A stretch of 64,000 nt of DNA from Poronia punctata (taxonomy: Eukaryota > Ascomycota > Sordariomycetes > Xylariales > Xylariaceae), in contig MU401623.1 of the NCBI GenBank assembly GCA_022579005.1, positions 22,700-86,699 on the forward strand. Reading direction: 5' to 3'. Positions 13,736 through 25,414 of this stretch are shown one piece after another; within the stretch, counting starts at the first letter, position 1, and each line of letters starts with the position of its first letter. The position numbers and the translations under genes were made by a program. The notes below the pieces were generated by a model. The model was not told the origin of the DNA and searched no databases. It saw only the letters and a list, made by a program, of their open reading frames with translations.

Positions 13736-14130
13736 AAGATGAAGGGAGACATTCTAGATTCCAACTGACGCGCCTTTCCAACAAAACTATTCGTTCTCGG
13801 GAACTGAGACAGATTGATGGCGTTGTGAGTCAAAGTCATCTATCTATCTACCAACCAACCATTGATAGAAAAAGAAAAGAAAAAAAGGGTGATCCGTCTT
13901 TTACCTACCCCCTTTAATAGGCCAAGTCATGCCACGCGTACAAATATGGCCGCGCATCCCTTCACCCTAGGCTGGCCGGGCTTGGCTTCTTCTTCTTCTT
14001 CTTCTGCTTCTTCCCGTCAAACTCATTCTCGTCCATCCATACACCCTCCTCTATTCGCAACCCTTCCCCCAAAGAGCAAGACATATTGACAAAGTCCGAG
14101 ATCAACATCAACATCAAAGATTTAATAATC

Positions 14131-14451
14131 ATGAAGTCCTTTTTTGTTACCATGGTGGCAGTCCTGGCCACCACCGGCCTTACCATGCCTGTTTCGCTCG
14201 GTGAGAGACAGCTAGCCGGTCTCGGTGGACTCACAGCTCCCTTGACCGGCCTACTTTCGCAGGCAGGAAAACAGGTTCCGTCTGCGGTTGGCAAAGTTTC
14301 CGGTGCCGTCGATCAGAACAAGGGCGCAGTCACTGCCCCCAAGACGAATGCTACCAGTATCACACCCCCACCAACAAAGGCCCAGCCGGCCAAATCGGAC
14401 CCCTTGTCAGGTCTACCAATAATCGGCAGCCTGCTTGGTGGACTCCTCTAA
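14131..14451 (+). CDS. Small secreted protein, 106 aa
   Basis: Single-exon gene. The start is the ATG at 14131, which directly precedes a hydrophobic signal peptide (MKSFFVTMVAVLATTGLTMP). An in-frame upstream extension to 14086 would bury that signal. The mature part is rich in Gly, Leu, Pro and Thr, has no cysteine, and ends in a short hydrophobic Gly/Leu tail (GSLLGGLL). The tail is too short and lacks the context for a clear GPI signal. No family recognised. A secreted or wall-associated role is inferred from the signal peptide alone. Confidence 0.65.
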   Translation: MKSFFVTMVAVLATTGLTMPVSLGERQLAGLGGLTAPLTGLLSQAGKQVPSAVGKVSGAVDQNKGAVTAPKTNATSITPPPTKAQPAKSDPLSGLPIIGSLLGGLL

Positions 14452-14715
14452 GAGATGATGTCGCGCGCGGTACGCATCTTCCTCGGCCCCCTTAAGACTC
14501 GTGCTTCGAAAGGCTAACAGACGCAAGATTCAGAAAAGGGGCGGGCTGCCTGTTTTTGGTGCAACTACGACTCGATATAATCTGAATCGCCATGTTGGAC
14601 AAGCGGATCTTGGAGATACATGGAATTCGGCTTTTGTCCCTTGCCTGTTTTTATATAAAGTTAGATCATCAAGTATATCAATCTTTCAATTGGAAATCTA
14701 CCGCGCTGCCTTGTT

Positions 14716-17006
14716 TTATAAGGGTGATAGACCCTCTCGTGCCAGCTCTGCAACCATCATCTTGAACTGTGGTCCGACTAGGCCGACAACATCAGAAACA
14801 TACGGTGGCGTGAGACTTGGACTCGAGCTGTCAACACCCTGCTTCTTTTTCTTATCCTTCAAGTCCGCGTCGTTTAGCTTTCCGACAGCCCTGGCCCCCT
14901 TGACATCCTTCCCACGTCGCGGCAAGCCTTTGGGTACCGATGGCGTTATCAAAGTCTCGTCTAGTAGTGATTGCCATCGGGAAGCATAGACACCAGGTCC
15001 TGAAATATCCTTGGCCTTTCCGTGATTTTTGCCGCCAAGGTTGTCTATAACACTCTGCATCCTGCCTCTCGAGAGTTCCTTCAGGGAGCTGAGATAGTTG
15101 GAATGGGCCTCAATCTGTTCTAGTACGTTTTGCTTCTGAGATTCGGAAAGCTTTTCATATATTTCGGAAAGCTGCCGTGATACTCCCATGTCTCCCAAGT
15201 CCGCATGCGTCCTATCATGAGCAAGGGTGTTTTTGTCTTGCCCGGCTCCACGCGTTTTGGATTGTGGTTGGCGGAAAGTCTTGAGGGAACTAGGTTATCA
15301 TAATGAGGTCAACGATTGCACAAATGCCGATATAAATGATTTCATGGGACACATACTCTTTCATCCACTCACGCCATATATCGCGCAAGTCGGGGCAGCC
15401 ACTACAGAACTCGTGGAGATATACCCATAACAGACGCCTATGCCGTCGGAGAAGTTGCACCAAGTCTTTGACTGAAGGCGTTTCGTCATACTGCGGACCC
15501 GATCTCGTCGTTTTGACGAAATCAGAAATGAAGGCCTCGACGGCGTTGAGGTGCTTGCGAATGTCTACGTTTTTATGGACGGCCCGAATCATAGGGTCCA
15601 GGGCGGCAACCCCATCCGAGACGATGGCCGTAACGAGATCTGGACTTGAGTTGCAGAGAACGTCCGTAAGCTTTTCCCGATCTCGGACGGCAAGCCTGGT
15701 GGCATAGTATTCCAGACATAAGGTGTGTTGTTTCTCTGTCATACTCTCCGCCAGCTGCTTGTTCTCAGCCTCGAAAATGGTGAGTATTATCGACTTCTGT
15801 TCTTGTATGCTTTTTTGCCGTACGGCATCACGCCGATTCTGGCCCAGGGATAGGTGTTTATCAATAGCTGCTATGTGTTCACTAGACAGTTCCCCCTTTC
15901 TTTGCTTGAGCTTTTCTACTGCTTTGCGAAAGTCGGCAGCGTCCCAGTCAAGTACCAAGGAGATGATTCTGAATCCTGTTAGTGTCATCTCCTACATGTT
16001 TTTATCGTAGCGTAACAGTAATACACACCTCTGCACTGGACGTTGGACGTAGGTCAGCGACTCTCTCTCACACAAAACACAACAACGTACCAGCTGGTAT
16101 TTGAAAGGCTATTCGGACATTTGAAGCATGCAGGGATGAACGGTACTCACTCAAGTTCATACCGTCGGCGGCATTGGACGTCAATCCGATCCAATTCGAG
16201 ATGGCGCCTACACTAACCTTGGAGAGGACCAGTCGACTCATTGCATTTATCATGCTAGCAGCGTTGCCGACGCGAAGAGTCTGGCCAATGACGGTGTATG
16301 GAACAAGTTTGTGCACGTTCTCTATGAGAATAAGTAAGTCTTGGCCTTCCGACGAGACGATGAATACATTGTGGAGGAAGGTGGCCAGGTGGAGCTCGGC
16401 ATATTCGATAGCTGCTCTGACGGCCGGGGAATGTGCTTCAAGTTGATCGGTCTGGGTAAGCTGTTCAAATATGTCGTCCAACAGGTTTCCGTACGCTAAC
16501 TGGCAGAGACAGTCATGCCAGGCTGCCGAGAGTTCGTCTGCCTTGGCACTATCATACGGCCGATGAAGGTTAGGAAGCCCGGGCAGGGCCTCGTGGCTGA
16601 TGCCCGAGAGTAGACCTTTGGTAACTCCTTCGTGGATGACAGAGGCCGCCGTCGCCAGCCTCTTCCGTGTTCCCAGGGTGCCTTTTTCATAACTATCCGA
16701 GAGATCGGCATCCCCGAGTTGTTTCATTAACCCCTTGAATTTTACTTGCCAAAAGTCTTGTGTCAGGTCCCTAACAGCAGGTGCACCCAGGACTAGCTTG
16801 GTGAGAAGCAGCTGTAGTAAGGGGGATGACGATGTGTCATGTGATTTGGTGCGTCTTCCCGTGACATCTTGATCGATAAAGGGCCACCCATAGGTCTCGA
16901 TAGACTCAGCCTTCCGAAAGCTTTGAACCTCGGCGTATGTTTCGTAGTGGACCAAGATATCGAGAAGAGCTTCAAGCTGGGGAGTAGTCAAGCCCCTCTC
17001 GGCCAT
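14716..17006 (-). CDS. PX-associated (PXB/DUF3818-like) protein without visible PX domain
   Basis: Minus-strand gene of 682 aa. Exons are 17006-16151, 15975-15357 and 15289-14716. The first exon opens with the PX-associated N-terminal motif (TPQLEALLDILVHYETYAE), then LLLTKLVLGAPAVRDL and LRVGNAASMINAMSRL. The junction GMNL|RFRIISLVLDWD matches the family in length and phase. The C-terminal exon carries GPGVYASRWQSLLDETLITP and a KGxPRxGKDVKG stretch seen in family members. Relatives with a PX domain bind phosphoinositides in endosomal or lipid-exchange processes (family knowledge), but I see no PX domain here. The first intron (175 bp) is longer than others and could hide a small exon. A function in membrane lipid handling is inference. 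Confidence 0.8.
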
Positions 17007-17556
17007 GTTGGCTAGCCGCTAGCAAATGCTGGTAGATATACAGTATACTATATATGTAGGTATGTTACGATAGGTAGTTGGTGATGAGTTAGGTAGGTAC
17101 CTGGAGGCTGCAAGTTGGAACGTAAATGAATTAGTAATCGCCCGATAGGTTAGTCTATTTTGTAACTAACTTGCTCAACATAAAGATACAAGCTCTTCAG
17201 TTATTACTAATTAGGTTAGATGTTTGTTTTAGGAAATTACCTATGTCGTGAGCTCTTGTGGTGACTTGTGACAAGAGGTACGAGTACAGAGAGGTCCCTC
17301 ATTGACGTCACGAGCGTTAACTATTGAGCTGATAACTTCGCCTTGCCAGTCTTGGCAGTGGTGGAGTAATGGCACTGGGGGGCACCTATGGCTGGGCCTC
17401 CTTTCGAGCCGGCAGCCATCTGGTTGAAACGAGTAATTCTGTGTGGGGCTTGCTCTACCTTAATGATTAGCACTGTATATTTACATGTGCACATATAAAA
17501 TAGGAACGTCGGTGGTGGTTATAAGAAGAAATAATGCATTGCTCAATTGACACATA

Positions 17557-17677
17557 ACGGTCGATGGTCTAAGGGTTAGGATGACCGTTTGTAATATACA
17601 AACGAAAAACCCCTGTGGGTATGGGAAGACCATCAGAGTTCAATTAAGTCCGTGGAAGCTTTTTTTTTCTTTTTTTT
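17557..17677 (+). mobile_element. tRNA-derived, SINE-like Pol III unit
   Basis: The segment has a perfect A-box match (TGGTCTAAGGG, 17565-17575, against TRGYNNANNNG). About 70 bp on is a B box with 8 of 9 matches (GTTCAATTA, 17638-17646, against GWTCRANNC), then runs of nine and eight T at 17660-17677, a Pol III terminator. A D-arm-like stem GGTC/GACC and a hairpin CGTTTG/CAAACG (17586-17604, 7-nt loop) are present. GATGGTC (17563-17569) is complementary to GACCATC (17628-17634). The T stem does not form and position 33 of the loop is not T, so it is not a working tRNA. A tRNA-headed SINE or decayed tRNA gene fits best. No target-site duplication was found. Confidence 0.4.
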
Positions 17678-20001
17678 AAAAAACCAGTAACGCAATAAAG
17701 CCTGCTATATATAAAGTAATAAACATATCTACAATACATTTACAACAGGGCTCAGTTAGTTAAGCAAGGTATTATTAAACTTATTGCCAGCCGCTTATAG
17801 CTGGCCCTGGCTAACAAGAGTCCTAGCCCTCCTGTGCATAGAAAGGGCTTCGCAGTTAAAGTCAAGACCGGCGGGGGTTGCAGCAAAGCGTGGGCTTTTT
17901 AGCTACGAGCCTCATCGCCTTACCGTGAATATCCGTGCTACTACACATAGAAGGTTGTAAAGGGAGGTCAATGCTATGATGGCATTGAAAACGGCAAGGT
18001 CTGTCTGCCTAGGTACTTGTATTGATAGCAATAGGCCAAGTACCTAACCTACAAGATCCGCCTCTCGTTACTAGGTTAGCCAGATGCAGCGGCTAGAAGT
18101 AGGCTGTAGTCTAGGGTATACGAGTAGATATTTCACTTGTTGATCTCTCATCATCTGCCGATTGTACGTTGTAAGAGAGCTTTCCAACCCAAGACAAATG
18201 ACAGTTTTATGTCACCCCAGCTTCCAGTTATGGCTAGGACAAGAAAAGACACCTGCCAAATGCTCCCACATCCGGGGGCGGAACGATAAAAGGGTCCCGC
18301 TCAGCTGTTCGCCCGATGCAGGAAGAAGTGGAGACCTGGCTGAATTCGATAACTGCATTACTTCTGGAATCTGCACATCATCACCCTGTAGAGCTCTTCT
18401 CATCTGACGGATCCTCTTGATCCTCCTCTTCAGCTTCTTTTGAAATACGAGTCGGTTAGGTTAACCTTGGGTATATTTACCTGCATTCATGAAAGGGGTA
18501 TTACATCCGACACAACGATAAGGAACCACTGCAGACATGTCCGCCAAAATGTAAACGGACCTCCCTATCGTGAAATAGTGAAGAATCATATTTGGTCCAG
18601 TCGCCTCGCCTGTTTCTCCGCAGCAATCGGACAACTTACACACTCACATTCGATATGCAACTCTTGCCCCTACACTATCCATCTACTCATAGCCTCGGTA
18701 TTTTATCCCTTGTCCGATTGAACGTAAATAAGTGTTTATGTTCGGGAATTGTCGGTTTATGAGAGGTAGGTAGGTTACGTAGGTAGGTAGGTTAGGCCAC
18801 AATGTTAGGATTGTACGGTTGAAACATAGCGATGATGAGGGTGATGAGCTTACTTGCTACCATTACTGCGGGAAACTGGGATATGATACCAGTCCCACGT
18901 ATCCCTTCTAGCAGGAACACTTCCTACATTCATCCCCCCACATCGTGAGGTTCAAAGCAGTTTTGTCCCAGATCTATAGTAGCGTTGTCAGTCAGTTTTC
19001 CTCTTGCTTCCTTGTCGTCGCTTTTACGGGAGAGCCAAGATGAGAATATCAGGAATACCTACCTATGACGAGCCGCATAGTATATACGTCCATCTACGTG
19101 TAGGTATCAGACTACGTCTATGTAAGCCGTTACCTACGAGTACACATTTCTCCATACCTAGCAGCCCTAGATAGGTGTCTAGGTTAGCGTCGATACCAAG
19201 CCGGCAACCTCATTAGTTGCGTAGTTTCCATCGCCAAGTAGATCCCTACCGCATCGGCATATCGCCCGGCGCAGCAACACAACCCCTGTCGTATCCCTTC
19301 TTATTCGACGAGATCTGGTTGTAATCAAGGCACTGCCGACGTCGGCATATGAAGATGGGGGAGCTGCCTCTTGGGGGTTCCAACTTTTCAGGGGTTGTCA
19401 AGTCAGCAGCAGGTTTATGCATAAATGGGTTTCCAGGCCAGTCGCTCCTTTTGGCTAACGTAGGTGCCTATAAATATCGACAATGGTCAAGGTTAGTTGG
19501 GTTGGTTCGGCCGCGTTGATGTCGCTGCGCACGATCGAAATCCATCTCTCATTTCCAGAACCATGAATAACTAGGACACACACATATCAACGACAGTGTC
19601 TGTCCATTAGGTATATCATCATGGGCCAAGAATATTCATGACCACCCCCCGGAAAGCTTATGAGGGAATCAAGCTTTAGCCAAGGATATGGCAGCGTTAC
19701 CAGGAATACTTCCCCAAACCTGCCTGATACGGCTTAGCAGGATTGTCGATCTTGTCACCTTCAACTTGCGAGTTGCTATGTCTGGCATAACAACAATGTA
19801 GGGGCCGTGGACAGGTCGTTGATGAGATTGGTCCATTCCGAGGCGAGACGAGGCAGTCTCCTTCCCTATCGCCTCATCGGAAGCCGCCGTTGCATTCAAC
19901 TTTACCCCGGCGGCCTTGAGATGGGATGGGATGGGGGCAGTGGTAGGCAGTGTGCATTCCGCCCTACTCGGCCATGGCGAACTGAGAGAAACGAAGAGGA
20001 G

Positions 20002-20012
20002 TATTTATATAG
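20002..20012 (+). promoter_or_regulatory. TATA-like element of the deuterolysin gene
   Basis: TATTTATATAG lies about 110 bp upstream of the deuterolysin start codon, a usual distance for fungal TATA-containing promoters. Confidence 0.4.
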
Positions 20013-20122
20013 GAGAGTTCGTTCCTACTCCTTCGCTCTTTCGAAGCTTTGCCAGTAGTACATCATATTCCAACTCGCCCCTCCCCCCCCCTTAACCAAC
20101 AAATCCAAACCTCGTCAAAACA

Positions 20123-21356
20123 ATGATCTCCAACATCCTCCCTGTCGCCGCTCTGGCCGGCGCAGCCATGGCTGCCTGCCCTCTCTCGGTAGAGGTGACC
20201 AACGTCACCGGCCACGTCGCCCAAGTAGCCGTGACCAACACGGCCAGCGAGCCCATCACCGTCTTCAGGGGCAACACCATCCTGAGCTCGCACGCGACCA
20301 AGGACCTCTACGTGGCCGATGCCGGCGGCAAGCCTCTCCCCTTCGAGGGCAAGTTCGTCAAGTACAGACGGACGGGCATCTCGTCGGACATGTTCCAGAC
20401 CCTGCAGCCCGGCGAGACGGTCAAGTCGTCCGTCAACGCCGCCTCCACCTACAAGCTCTCCGGCGTCGAGCAGGCCCAGATCAACGCCGTCCAGGGCTTC
20501 CACTACGTCAAGGGCTCCAAGGCCCCCTCCAAGCTGAGCGAGACCGAGTTCTGCTCTGCCATGTCCAACTCTGTCAGCATCACCCCTGACCAGAAGACCG
20601 CCGCCGCGTAAGTATTTATCTACATTATCCAATCCCCCCTTCGTCCCCAAATCCCAAACCACCTAACTAACACAAAAAAATTATTCCCAGCGACCACCTC
20701 CACTCCCGCTACACCGCCCCGTTCAAATCGCGCATCCAAAAGCGCGACGTGAGCTACAGCGACTGCAGCTCGGACCAAACCTCATCCCTCCAAACCAGCG
20801 TCAGCGACGCCATCTCGCTCGCCAGCGCCGCGCAGGAGGCCGCGGGGGCCGGCGAGGCCTACTTCACCACCTGGTTCAAGGACACGTCCGTGACCGAGAC
20901 GGTGCAGGGGATCTACGGCGACGTCACGGGCGTGCAGTCGACGTCCCCGACAATCTCCTGCACCGACGCCTACGACGGCTGCGGCGACGGCAGCGCCCTG
21001 CTGTACACCGTCCCCAGCGCCAACGTCATCGTCCCTTGCCCCGATAACGGGTACTGGGATTTCCCCGAATACGCCGATAACTGCGTCGACGATGATTACG
21101 ATAGAGCTGGCTCCATCCTTCATGAGATGACTCATCTTGTAAGTTTTTTTTTTTTTTTTTTTTCCCCTCTTCTCTTTCCAAATAAAAGGGAGGAAGTGTC
21201 GTGCTAATAAGTCCTTGTTCAAAACAGTACGGAACCGATGATTATGCCTACGGCCAGAGCGCATGCTTGGGTCTATCTGCTTCCGAGGCCGCTGCCAATG
21301 CCGACAGCTACGAGATTTACGCCGGTAGCGTTCGTCTCGGAGGTTGCGACAGCTAG
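20123..21356 (+). CDS. Deuterolysin, secreted M35 zinc metalloprotease
   Basis: 353-aa preproenzyme. Exons 20123-20607, 20691-21138 and 21228-21356 join in frame. A signal peptide (MISNILPVAALAGAAMA) precedes a propeptide of about 160 residues and a dibasic KR site (IQKR|DVSYSDC) where Kex2-type processing would occur. The catalytic domain has the zinc motif HEMTH at the end of exon 2 and the aspzincin motif GTDDYAYG just after the second intron, supplying the third ligand aspartate. Several cysteines (SDC, ISC, YDGC, IVPC, DNC, SAC, GGC) fit the disulfides of the family. It degrades extracellular protein. Coding GC content is high. The second intron begins with a long T run after GTAAG. Confidence 0.95.
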
Positions 21357-21852
21357 ATGGGGGGTCGTTTTCACTGTATATAAGGTTATTGGATAGGATA
21401 GGAAATCCGTTTGAATAAAACCAATATTAACACGTTACTTGACTTTACCTGACCGAAACGAAACATGATAGTATTATAGTTTGTAATTTCTAGTTCATGT
21501 TTTTTAACCTACCTAGATTATCTTGGTATAAGGTATTGATCTACAGACGATCCATCTCTCGAACCAAGATTGAGAAAAGTTTCGAATGATCGGTTCCCTC
21601 CGTGATCGACTTACTGAAGATGTTCGTGATGAGCGGGCAGATCATCATTAGATCTAACTTTTGAAAAACTAGGATTATCGAACACAACTGGTTTTCTAGA
21701 AACACACTTTACTCTTCCTCGGCCACTCGCATTCCAACATCATCCATCAACTTCCACTAGCATAACATGAGTAATACCCCCTATCAAAGCCATTCCACAG
21801 GACATACACCCCCAAAAGCCACCGGACAGGTAAACAGGTACATTGAACCGTT
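21357..21852. other. Intergenic, convergent gene ends
   Basis: About 0.5 kb between the ends of the deuterolysin (+) and GH3 (-) genes. I see only 3' UTR-like AT-rich sequence (AATAAA-like TTGAATAAAACC near 21410). Confidence 0.6.
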
Positions 21853-23750
21853 CTACACTTCAATAGTACCATCCAACCTGATATCGCGACTACTGGCGCC
21901 GACCGCAACAGTATAATTCCCAGCTTGAACAACCCAAGCCTGAGAAACAACATCCCAAACGGCAAAATCGCGTCTTGTAAGCTCGAAGCGCACAACCGAT
22001 GACTCGTCAGGTGAAAGCAGCCGTGTCTTGTCGAACCCTCGCAGTTGTTTCCGAGGAGAATTAGGGATGCCGAGGTATAACTGTGCGACTTCCGCGCCTT
22101 CCGTCTTTCCTGTATTGGTCACTTTTGCTTCGACTGTAGCAGCGATTTCCCACAAGTCATCACCCGCTGAGGCAGTGAACTTCTCGCCGACGCGATCTGA
22201 AAGGGTATCGCGCGTATCAATAGAAAGAGACGCATACTCAAACCAAGTATAGCCCAGTCCAAACCCAAACTCGAAGCGCGGCGTGATATTCTTGGCATCA
22301 AAGTCGCGGTAATCGATATACACGCCCTCGGTATAATCGCACTGCGGATCGGTATTATTCAAGTTAAAGCCGAAGTCGCACGGCTCGTACACGGCATAAT
22401 CGCTCTCGTTGCGTGCTAGTGTATACGGGAGTTTGCCCGAGAAGCCCGCTTCGCCGTATAGGAGCCTCACGAGCGCCGTTCCACTGTCTTGACCTGGGAG
22501 ATGAGCGATGATGGTTGCTGTAACGTTGGGGTGGTCGATCCATTGGTCTACTAGGCGAATGCCAGCGGCGTGGATAATGACAATCGTGTTGGGACATTTA
22601 GACGCGACATTTAAGACGAGGGAATCACTGTAGTCGTCATGGAGCCCTTCACGGTCCCAGCCTTCAGTGGCGATGGCGTTGATGAAGACTAGGCAGGCGT
22701 CCGAGGCGCCATTTACTTCGGGGTCGGAAGATGTGAGGTCCCAGTTTACCCATGTCCCGTCTTCGCGGCCGCGATGTTGAAGGGAACTGAGCGGCTTTTT
22801 GTGTCATGTCAAACTTGAACCCCTTTTTCTTATAGGAAGGATAGAAGGCGTGGATAACTTACATCGAGGATGTATGAGGGAGCATTAGCCCCAGCCCGCC
22901 CACCCGTGACAATGGTGCCTCCCCTAGCAGCTTGGTCAAAGTGTTCCTCTGTGCCAAGTACAGCCTGTGCCATTTCAGGCGACGATGTATATCCCAGCTG
23001 GAAGGGCACGTCGGTATTCTTGGTAGCGGGAACTGTCGCATCGTAGCCAAACACGGAGAGCATGACTGGCTTCTTCTTAAACGGAAGCGCGCCCTCGTTC
23101 TTCACCAGCACATGTCCTGCTATCGCACCTTCGAGAACCGAGTTACGTGATTCTGGAATACGGGCATCGACTTGCTCGTGGGGCTGAGTAAGGTTTTTCA
23201 TGCCAATGCCCGGTACAGGAAAGTCGACGTCTTGGCCGACGAGATACCATGCGGCAACGATCCTATTGTCACTTTAGTAGGGAATCCTTGGGACGTGGAG
23301 TATCAGATGTACCTCGTCGCCATATCCTCAACTCGCGATTCATCAACTGTACCATTATTGACTGCGTCGGTGAGGTTCTGCCCGAACGAACCCCCCAATG
23401 GCATAACCATGTCCAGACCGGCGTTAGCACTGAACACATCATGCTGGGCATTCCAGTCCAACATGACGAATCCGTCGTACTCCAGCTCAGTCTTGAGAAG
23501 GCCGTTCAACAACTTGCTGTTCATGCATCCGTATGTGTTATTGATTCGGTTATACGAGCACATGATCGAAGCCACATTGGCTCTCACGCCATCAACAAAA
23601 GGCCAGAGGTAATATTCGTGAAGTGTCTTGTCGTCGATATTGGAAGAAGCAGCCTCGACGCCGAAATAAGGTCGTCGATGTGTCTCTTGCTCATTGCCGA
23701 TATAATGCTAAGCAAACGTTATTAGTCTGGCAAAATGAGATTGAACCGAG

Positions 23751-23804
<54 letters not shown>

Positions 23805-24523
23805 TACCTTCAAACAAGCCATCACCCCGGCATCTTGACTACCTTTGATACTTTCGCTAACAAGTTGGCCAGAGAGATATGGGTCTACAGAGAAACCCTC
23901 CCAATTACGACCTCCTAGAGGCGTCCGCCCAAGAGGTCCCGCATTAGGTCCTAACATGTTATTGACTACATTTTCACACGGCGACAAGTCAGTCAGTCGG
24001 TCAGTCAGTCGGTCAAAGATGAAGAATTCCAAGTCGAAAAACGTCGTTTCTCCTTACTTCCTTTCGCTTTGAACTCCTTGCCCATGTATAAGCCCCTTTC
24101 GTACGTGAGATTCTTATCCCAACTAGCGCCCACATGCAGCGCAGACGGAAAGGAGGTGACCAGGTCCGCCGCCCGCACACCGTTCCCGGCATCGTGAATA
24201 CATAGGCCAGGCCAATTAAGTCTCGGCACGGTCCCGGTATTACCAGCGCATATATTATCCGGATTGGTGAACCCGCGAGTGACGTTGATTCTCTCCTCCA
24301 AGTTCATTTGTCCGACTAGCTCTCTAGCTTGGGCATACGCATCAGCCCACGCGCCTGTCCCCTGGCCGGTAGCTTCAAGAACGTCAGCGCATCTTTCCAC
24401 GTCTCCTCATGGCGAACACCTCCACTCACGAGACGGGTAGACTGGGGGCGACGTCGCATACTCGGCTACGACTGTGCTGCCAGTTAGCAGTGCCTGGACC
24501 GTAAATAGAGTTGGTGCCCTCAT
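21853..24523 (-). CDS. Secreted GH3 beta-glucosidase
   Basis: 767-aa glycoside hydrolase family 3 enzyme, six exons: 24523-24430, 24372-24058, 23965-23808, 23707-23313, 23262-22863, 22794-21853. Exon 1 encodes the signal peptide. Joining gives [16 protein letters not shown], the usual mature start. The (alpha/beta)8 domain includes [24 protein letters not shown] and [11 protein letters not shown]. The nucleophile aspartate is in GFVMLDW (about residue 272). The second alpha/beta domain has [15 protein letters not shown] and [18 protein letters not shown] fibronectin-III-like C-terminus follows ([24 protein letters not shown]). It hydrolyses terminal beta-glucosides such as cellobiose outside the cell. 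Intron 5 uses an AAG acceptor. Intron 3 holds a GA microsatellite. A TATTTATATC box lies about 75 bp upstream. Confidence 0.93.
23753..23799. repeat. (GA)n microsatellite inside GH3 intron 3
   Basis: About 47 nt of perfect GA/CT dinucleotide within the 100-bp intron 23807-23708 of the GH3 gene. On the coding strand it is a CT tract right after the donor. It is prone to length change. Confidence 0.9.
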
Positions 24524-25414
24524 CGCTTATTTCTTTTGCATAAGATAATGGCAGAGGTAATGCGCAAAGGGTCAAATAAAATAAAAACTACGGCAGATAT
24601 AAATAGGTATCAAGAGTTTTGCACAAATGCGGTTACATTTTCCGGAGCCCCTGCAAGTGTACAATCGACCTGGGGTTGAACCTGGGGTTTACTGAAGGGA
24701 TTGCCTACTGCATCCACCATCAAGAGTTTGGTCTTTTGTCATCCGTAGGAATCGGGCTTGGGTTTGAAGTTGGGGTTTGATTTGGGGTCTCTGTACCTGA
24801 CAGGTGGAGGATAGAGAAAGGTTTGTGACCTCACGTTCCTGTTGGTACCTACTTTACTTGGCAGCTCCTTCCAATAAGAATTCGACACTTGATGGGAAAT
24901 CTGATTTGTCGCTAGCGCTGACGTAATTCACCGCCTTACCAAATTCAGGCCAAGTACGACAACATTAATTTTGCCTGACCTAGCTGAGGTATGTAGGTAC
25001 TTACTACTCGTAGATAGTGCAGGGGACACAAGATGCTGACCACCCTTCTGACATGCTTGTGTTTGTGCTTGTGTTTGTGTTTGTTATTTGCCAGTCTTCT
25101 CACGTGCATATAGGTTTGTATGACCAAAGCTCCAGGCACACAGGCAAAGAAAGGATCCTTGTCTGTCATTGGTGTTGGCCATTACACTATCTAGGCACTC
25201 TTAGCACCCGGACTCTCTGACTCTTTCCGCTTGGGTATATTTATCGTATCCGCCAACATCCTCCCTCGTTACTCGCTCCAACTATAGCATCATGATGAAC
25301 CGCAAGAGCCACTACAGGGAATCAAGCTTCCGGCACAAGGCATTCGAAGTCCCAACCCGTTCCGTTCCCCCACCTGTCAAGCTCCTAAACCAAAGTAGGG
25401 GGAAGACGCGGGAC
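24524..25414. other. Intergenic region, GH3 promoter
   Basis: About 0.9 kb with no gene. It contains the GH3 promoter, a TTTGTGCTTGTGTTTGTG imperfect repeat near 25055-25085 and a TACTCGTA octamer at 25005. Confidence 0.55.

Larger units (their letters stand above)
10522..14130. other. Gene-free region with simple repeats
   Basis: About 3.6 kb with no supported gene. It contains many TAGGTAGG/CCTACCTA runs (for example 10763-10773, 12626-12637, 12902-12909, 13076-13086), TACTCGTA/TACGAGTA octamers (11933, 13070, 13465), a GAA tract (12105-12130), a poly-A run near 13050 and a GAT tract (13711-13735). Longer open frames here have no domain and mostly start at non-ATG codons. It may mark the right border of the PKS cluster. 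Confidence 0.6.
17007..20122. other. Non-coding region, PX-associated gene to deuterolysin gene
   Basis: About 3.1 kb with no protein gene I can support. It holds the Pol III-like unit at about 17557-17677 and a mixed-composition stretch at 17750-17950 that may be an old transposon fragment. There are TAGGTAGG clusters (17090-17099, 18764-18791) and three TACGAGTA octamers (17279, 18119, 19135). The promoter of the deuterolysin gene occupies its right end. Confidence 0.6.

Noticed and set aside
17557..17660. Functional tRNA gene
   Set aside because: The T stem has only one pair, the acceptor stem has two mismatches and the anticodon loop lacks the required T at position 33. Only a tRNA-derived unit can be argued.
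20319..20537. Ser/Pro/Arg-rich plus-strand frame
   Set aside because: Shadow frame of the GC-rich deuterolysin propeptide exon.
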